64,000 nt of DNA from Henckelia pumila (taxonomy: Eukaryota > Streptophyta > Magnoliopsida > Lamiales > Gesneriaceae). Positions 59,160 through 64,000 of this stretch are shown here, piece after piece. The position numbers were made by a program, and so were the translations under genes. Under the pieces are notes generated by a model, which saw only the letters and a program-made list of their open reading frames with translations, did not search any database and was not told the DNA's origin. Where the stretch lies: positions 744,001-808,000 of the forward strand of contig NC_133123.1 of NCBI RefSeq assembly GCF_033568475.1. Direction: 5' to 3'. Position 1 is the first letter of the stretch, and every line of letters starts with the position of its first letter.

Positions 59160-60840
59160 CAAAATTTAATTAGGCTGCAAATTTAAGTTGATGACAACTT
59201 GTCAAGGAAAAAAATGGAGTCACGTCATTATCCTATTTCAAGGTTATACTTCTTGCTAGCTAATTACGACGTCAAATAAAAACAATATTTGTTAAATGGA
59301 TAAAAATTACATAGCTTCATCAATTTGTTTTGTACACGCGGGGTACCTATATATATATTCATCTACATGACACATTCTATTACCTAGTGTTACATCACAC
59401 CTTTAGACGACTAATATATAATTCAGTTTAATTTTTTAGATCTCTTACACATTTATTGTATTGAAAAAAATATATATTCTCCCTTTTTAATGATTTTTTT
59501 GTGTCATAATAATATATTGGGACGAATACCAAGTCAAAGTAATGCATAATTAATGGTTGGAGGTTTGTTGCCATCAATAGAGAGAATTATTTCACAAATT
59601 AAAATGGTGAGATTATAATCGAAAATTTGTGATACGTATATCAATATATGTGATGCCACCATAATATTGTACAATAATATCTACACATTTATAAAATTGA
59701 TCGACATTTCAGTTCGTCCATATAGCAAAAAATTCTGAAATAAACCTAGCTAGAAAATCGGGCTTAATTCTGGTCAGATGTATGAATGGTGCAAAAATGT
59801 CAGCAGATAATTAAAACAATGAAATTAAATGCAGTTGATGAACTACTAGAGATGTCAACTGCGCCGACAATAAATAACAAGACGACTCTAGATTTTTCAA
59901 TGTTATAAGATTATAGAATTTCTAGGTTCAAATTAAATCTAAGAGAGCTGCCAAAAGAATTAAGACAGCACTTGAACAACGTCCGAATAATAAATATAAT
60001 GTTCCAATTTGATTTTATTTATCAGTATATATAAATTTTATCTCTGTCCAAAGTAATTGAAAGTCGTCCCCGCAACGGATAATTAATTTATTAACAAATT
60101 AATTAATCCATCAGTGATATAGATACCAGAGAGATTATATGCTACACACTCGATATGTTTACACCAGATGTTTGGATAAATATTTCGCTTGAAAACAAAC
60201 AAATAATTACAAACCCGCATAATTTATTTAAAACGAGATATTCATCCCGAATATTTTTAATATAGAACGGAAATTATTTTCCTGTTAGCATAGATTAACA
60301 TCAGATATTGGCATAAAAATTAAAAAAAAAAGGGAAAATGTCGTATGTATTGAGGTGACGGAGTGTCCCACCTGTACTGACTTGATTTGCGATTAGAGTT
60401 GAATACATGCATGACACTGCATGTACTTAGCATGACACTTGATTAAGTTTAGCATTTAATGCTAATGTTGAAATTTTGGTTATGCCTCATTCATGTTCCT
60501 AACAATTCAATGCATATAAATAATAAATAAATAAATAAATTTATACATATATATTCAGCCCCTAAAACACAAATTGACAAGATTAATTAAAGTGGCAAGA
60601 TATATAGCAAGGATTGGTGCGCTACCTCAAGTTGATGGATAATTTATTTATTTATTTTTATGATGTGAAAACCCACAACCTTTATCTTTAGGTGCGCACT
60701 GGATAAATTTTCTAACTAACGCAATAGCCTTCAAATTACGCTAGCCAGATAAACGCAATAAATCACAAAGCTGGTCAAGACCTGTGCGACATCTAGCCAA
60801 GTGCTCATCCACTCCATCAATTAGCACATCCTTGGGAGCC
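59160..60840. other. Intergenic region left of the TRIM array
   Basis: AT-rich HD-Zip upstream sequence, with an AAAT repeat at about 60520-60540. No gene recognised. Confidence 0.55.
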
Positions 60841-61811
60841 TGTTGGTGTGTTTAGTTTGTCCCACATCGGTTGGATGAATTGCCTGGGAGTTTAATATAT
60901 AGGCTTGGACAAACCTCCCCTCTTGAGCTAGCTTTTGAGGTGAGTTAGGTCCAAGTCTCATTTCTAACATGGTATCAAAGCCCGGGTTCCCGTTATGTGT
61001 TGGACGGCTCATAGTTGGCCTCACCCGTCCCATAGTTGGCCACCCATTTCATATATCCACGCTCCAGTCGTTTCATTCCTGGGCGTGAGAGGGGTGTGTT
61101 GGTGTATTGATTTATGTCCCACATAGGTTAGCTAAATAACCTGGACCTCTTTATATGAACAAGGGCAAACCTCACCTCTTGAGCTAGCTTTTGAGGTGAG
61201 TTAAGTCCTAGTCTCATTTCTAACATGGTATCAGAGACCGGGTTCCATCGTTATATGTTGGATGACCCATAGTTGGCCTCACCCGTCCCATAATTGGGCC
61301 ACCCATTTAATTTGATCTCCACGTTCCAGTCAATTCATTCCTGGACGTGCGAGGGGCTATTTAATTCCCTGGACTATTCTGATGATCGTAGGATTCGACT
61401 TGTTGCACATCAACTGCATGAAGTTGCAAAAAGTTGGTGGATAGAAACCAAGTAAGCATCGGAGAATCGAGGTACAGTTATCACATGGTCTGTGTTTAAA
61501 ATTGCTTTTCATCATCAGTTCTTTCCAGTCTACAGAAAAGACAAAGGAGTGGAATTTGCTAGTTTGCAGCAGGGACAACTGAATATTGAGAAATGTGTAG
61601 CCAAGTTTACTAGTCTGTTGAAGTTTTCTCCGCACATAGCAGAAAATGATGAAGCTCAAGCAGATCAATTTATCAATGGGTTGAATCCGGATGTTAGTTT
61701 GTCCCACATCAGTTGGATGAATTGCCTGGAAGTTTAATATATAGGCTTGGACAAACCTCCCCTCTTGAGCTAGCTTTTGAGGTGAGTTAGGTCCAAATCT
61801 CATTTCTAACA
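60841..61811 (+). mobile_element. Composite three-LTR TRIM array with a captured Ty3/Gypsy gag fragment (fossil)
   Basis: Three direct LTR copies of about 120-130 bp: 60841-60969, 61097-61225, 61692-61811, each starting TGTTRG and ending TTTCTAACA. The first two are each followed by a primer-binding site for initiator Met-tRNA (TGGTATCA, at 60970 and 61226) and a related short interior. Between LTR 2 and LTR 3 (about 61351-61691) lies a gag-like stretch of Ty3/Gypsy type. GAGCC flanks the whole unit on both sides (60836-60840 and 61812-61816), so it behaves as one insertion. It is related to, but distinct from, the TRIM at 43941. It is broken: it lacks reverse transcriptase, integrase and protease and holds only part of gag. 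The outer LTRs are more alike than either is to the middle one. Confidence 0.85.
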
Positions 61812-63743
61812 GAGCCAAGTGGATAATTTATTGCTCTAATTACATTTTGTGAATTAATTAATACCATATTTTGATTGATATATCCAGTAGCTTATATGTC
61901 GCATCAATTTCTTATACACATACAAAAACTTAAAATGACTGAAATTTGAAAAATGCGCGTAACATGTAAAAAAGACAAAGAAGTTTAATCATTTTTTTAT
62001 ATGGTGCTCAAGAAATTAAATCATTCTGTAAGACTTTAACTAAACATAAACAACACATTGAGAAAGTATTTTTTTTTCTCCAGTTAGTTCTAAAATATAT
62101 CATGGTATTTTACAACGAATACATCTACTCCCTCTTATATATCGATCTATTTAAAGAAATTTCGTTTTCCTTCTCGATTAGATCATCTACATTTATGTCT
62201 TCATATATAGTTCAAAGTATTTTATTCCATATATTTTTCGTTTGTTACAGACCATGTTTCATTGCATTGCATTTGTACATTATTATTAATATTTTTTTCC
62301 CTGGCTTTCTATTGCATTCTTACATTTAGATTTTGCTCACTTGTCTTCCGATTTTCTTTTTCCTTTCTTTTTTCAAGTTGGGTTCAAAACTTCAAATCTC
62401 TTGTACCGTGAACAAGCAATCCAGTACTGATCGTGCTTGATCTGGCCATAAGGAAGCTTACAGAAAGCATCTCATTAGTTAAGCCCAAATAATAATAATA
62501 ATAATAATCTTCACATTTAATTATAGTATTATAATATATTTGTGATAGACAAGTGAACAGTGGGATAAATTAAAGTATTTTCATGTGAAATTAGCGAACA
62601 TTCAAAACGTTTGAGAATTTTCAGGGAATAGATTAAAGTTAATTATCTGGACTTTTGAATACAGCTCTTCAAATGAAAAAAAAATATGTAAGATTTTGAA
62701 ACTTAAATAATTTCTATAGGCGACCTTAAGTATTCTACCTGTTCCGTCATACTTCCGGTCAATTCCCTAAGTCGAAATCCACAGCAGCAGGATTCCAAAT
62801 ATATCAAGAACTAAAAATATTTTGATTCACCATATCAATTTTAATTTATACTCAAATAACAGAAATGCACCAAGCTAGAAAAAATGTTTGTGTAATCCAC
62901 GCTATTCCACTGCATGGTTAAAATGTGTGGATCGAAGGCTTCCCGGAAGGTGCATGTATGGATTTTGTTATTTCATGATCATTATTATATTATTAATTTT
63001 GGAAGGTTTTGAATTTGAAAGCATGTATACTTAAATCCGGAAGTAGATCCAAATTATTGTGGAACGATGCTAACGGAAAACTACCAAAATTGTATGAGCT
63101 ATGTGATAGAGAGCCGAGTGATATTCGGTTTGATCTCTTTTTTTACGCCGCTTCTCCATTTATTGTCGTATCAGTATGCCTTCAATTAACAAAAGAGATG
63201 ATAATAAATCAGAACGTATGGAACAAGACAATATTAAAGATTTAATGTAAGTAAACGTGTTATATATCTTTCTACAATTAGCTCAGTATATAGAAAGGTT
63301 TGACTTGGATCTCGAAGTTGATACGATGAAATTTGGCTGAAAGAAGAATGAATGGGAAATGGTTAGCTGTTTGTTAAACCACTTGTCCAAAATCTTTCGA
63401 TTTAGGACATCTATTTTTCGTAAAATACATTTCATTAAATATTTTGTAATATAATATGGATATCCTATATGGGTTTGCTTAAGAAGTGAAAATATGACTA
63501 TAATGCCCTTACAAGATTCAATTTTCGGTACATAAATGGTAATTTCAGAGGCCCCGTCATCAAAACCCCTGCGCTTCCGTGTCACAAAACCTTTTCCTTT
63601 TTTTTTTAAAAAATAATAAAAATAAAAAAACTTTTCCTTTTGTTTTCTTTCCGACTTTCCCCCTCCAGCTCTCCTTCAGGCCTTTCGAACATTCCCCCAA
63701 ATTCCTCTAGTGATAAAAATATATACTAACCGGGGCTTGGATC
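61812..63743. other. Intergenic region between TRIM array and GBP-like gene
   Basis: AT-rich. 62390-62470 and 62730-62800 have somewhat higher complexity but no recognised coding content. A long open frame at 63009-63245 shows no family motif and is left unannotated. 63540-63740 is the promoter and leader of the GBP-like gene, with pyrimidine-rich tracts (63587-63680). Confidence 0.55.
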
Positions 63744-64000
63744 ATGAAGAGGCTTTTCTCCAGAGGCGCAGCCGTAGAATCTCCCCAGACGCCGTCTCCG
63801 ATAACACCCCTCCCGACGCCGCCCGCCAATTATGCCGCCGGACCTGCGAGGCCGATCCGTCTTGTGTACTCCGACGACAAGGGGAAGTTTCACATGGATC
63901 CGGAGGCGCTTGCTGTTCTTCAATTGGTTAAGGAGCCCGTGGGTGTGGTTTCTGTGTGCGGTCGTGCTCGACAGGGCAAGAGTTTTATACTCAATCAGGT
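63744..64000 (+). CDS. Guanylate-binding-protein-like large GTPase (GBPL3-like), first exon, partial
   Basis: 85 codons (63744-63998), then GT as the last two bases of the window, most likely the donor of intron 1. A Pro/Thr-rich start is followed by GPARPIRLVYSDDKGKFHMD, PEALAVLQLVKEPVGVVSVC, and the P-loop GRARQGKS at residues 73-80, continuing FILNQ. This is the conserved beginning of the plant guanylate-binding-protein family, whose animal relatives are interferon-induced GTPases. In Arabidopsis, GBPL3 forms nuclear condensates that drive defence gene transcription (established). The rest of the GTPase domain and the helical C-terminus lie beyond the edge. The start codon is the first in frame with conserved sequence downstream. 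Confidence 0.9.
   Translation, partial: MKRLFSRGAAVESPQTPSPITPLPTPPANYAAGPARPIRLVYSDDKGKFHMDPEALAVLQLVKEPVGVVSVCGRARQGKSFILNQ

Noticed and set aside
63009-63245. 78-codon open frame near the right end as a small gene
   Set aside because: No recognised motif, no conserved splice context, AT-rich surroundings and an unremarkable start; length is within chance in this composition.
1-64000. A biosynthetic gene cluster or new defence system linking the genes of the window
   Set aside because: The genes belong to unrelated families with mixed orientation and large gaps; no enzyme set and no shared control beyond the NCL GCC-boxes was visible.

Overview
The window is nuclear DNA from a flowering plant. 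It is AT-rich, its genes are split by short GT-AG introns, and every recognisable gene belongs to a plant family (WOX, LBD, ERF, ARF, HD-Zip, MLO, NCL). The ERF pair looks most like tomato PTI5, which suggests a eudicot and possibly an asterid; this is a similarity impression from memory, not a search. No organelle, bacterial or CRISPR signal was seen.

Left part (1-9.9 kb): two minus-strand genes for NCL-type sodium/calcium exchanger-like proteins in tandem. The left one shows only exon 1 and runs off the window; the right one is complete (7 exons, 571 aa). Next (10-17.8 kb) is a young direct duplication: a complete D-aminoacyl-tRNA deacylase gene (DTD, plus strand) and a PTI5-like ERF (minus strand), followed by a second copy of the same block with a broken DTD and an intact ERF. 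The duplication joints share the 8 bases TTGTTTCC. A divergent LBD-domain gene (minus) lies just beyond it.

Middle part (18.8-47.9 kb): a repeat-rich gap, then WOX9-like (plus, 3 exons), OPA3-like (minus, 4 exons), and a divergently placed single-exon gene with a DEDD-exonuclease-like fold whose catalytic residues are mostly absent. A 14-kb gene-poor stretch follows. It holds MITEs, a clean 573-bp hAT-type element with an 8-bp target duplication, a TRIM retroelement, and three GC-richer islands of unknown role.

Right part (47.9-64 kb): ETTIN/ARF3 (plus, 10 exons, no PB1 domain, two tasiR-ARF sites, several upstream ORFs), an MLO gene (plus, 14 exons, 500 aa), an ATHB-52-like HD-Zip I gene (minus), a three-LTR TRIM array with a captured Ty3/Gypsy gag fragment and a perfect 5-bp target duplication, and the first exon of a guanylate-binding-protein-like GTPase (plus) that reaches the right edge.

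The genes do not form one pathway. Several are developmental regulators (WOX9, LBD, ETT, HD-Zip) and others relate to defence or stress (PTI5-like ERF, MLO, GBPL, NCL), but their proximity looks like ordinary plant gene order. I found no convincing new biological system. The strongest leads are the recent DTD-ERF duplication, the degenerate exonuclease-like protein, the composite three-LTR TRIM, and the altered acidic residue in the NCL pair. All exon models were built by eye from GT/AG sites, reading phase and family conservation, and none has been tested against transcripts.
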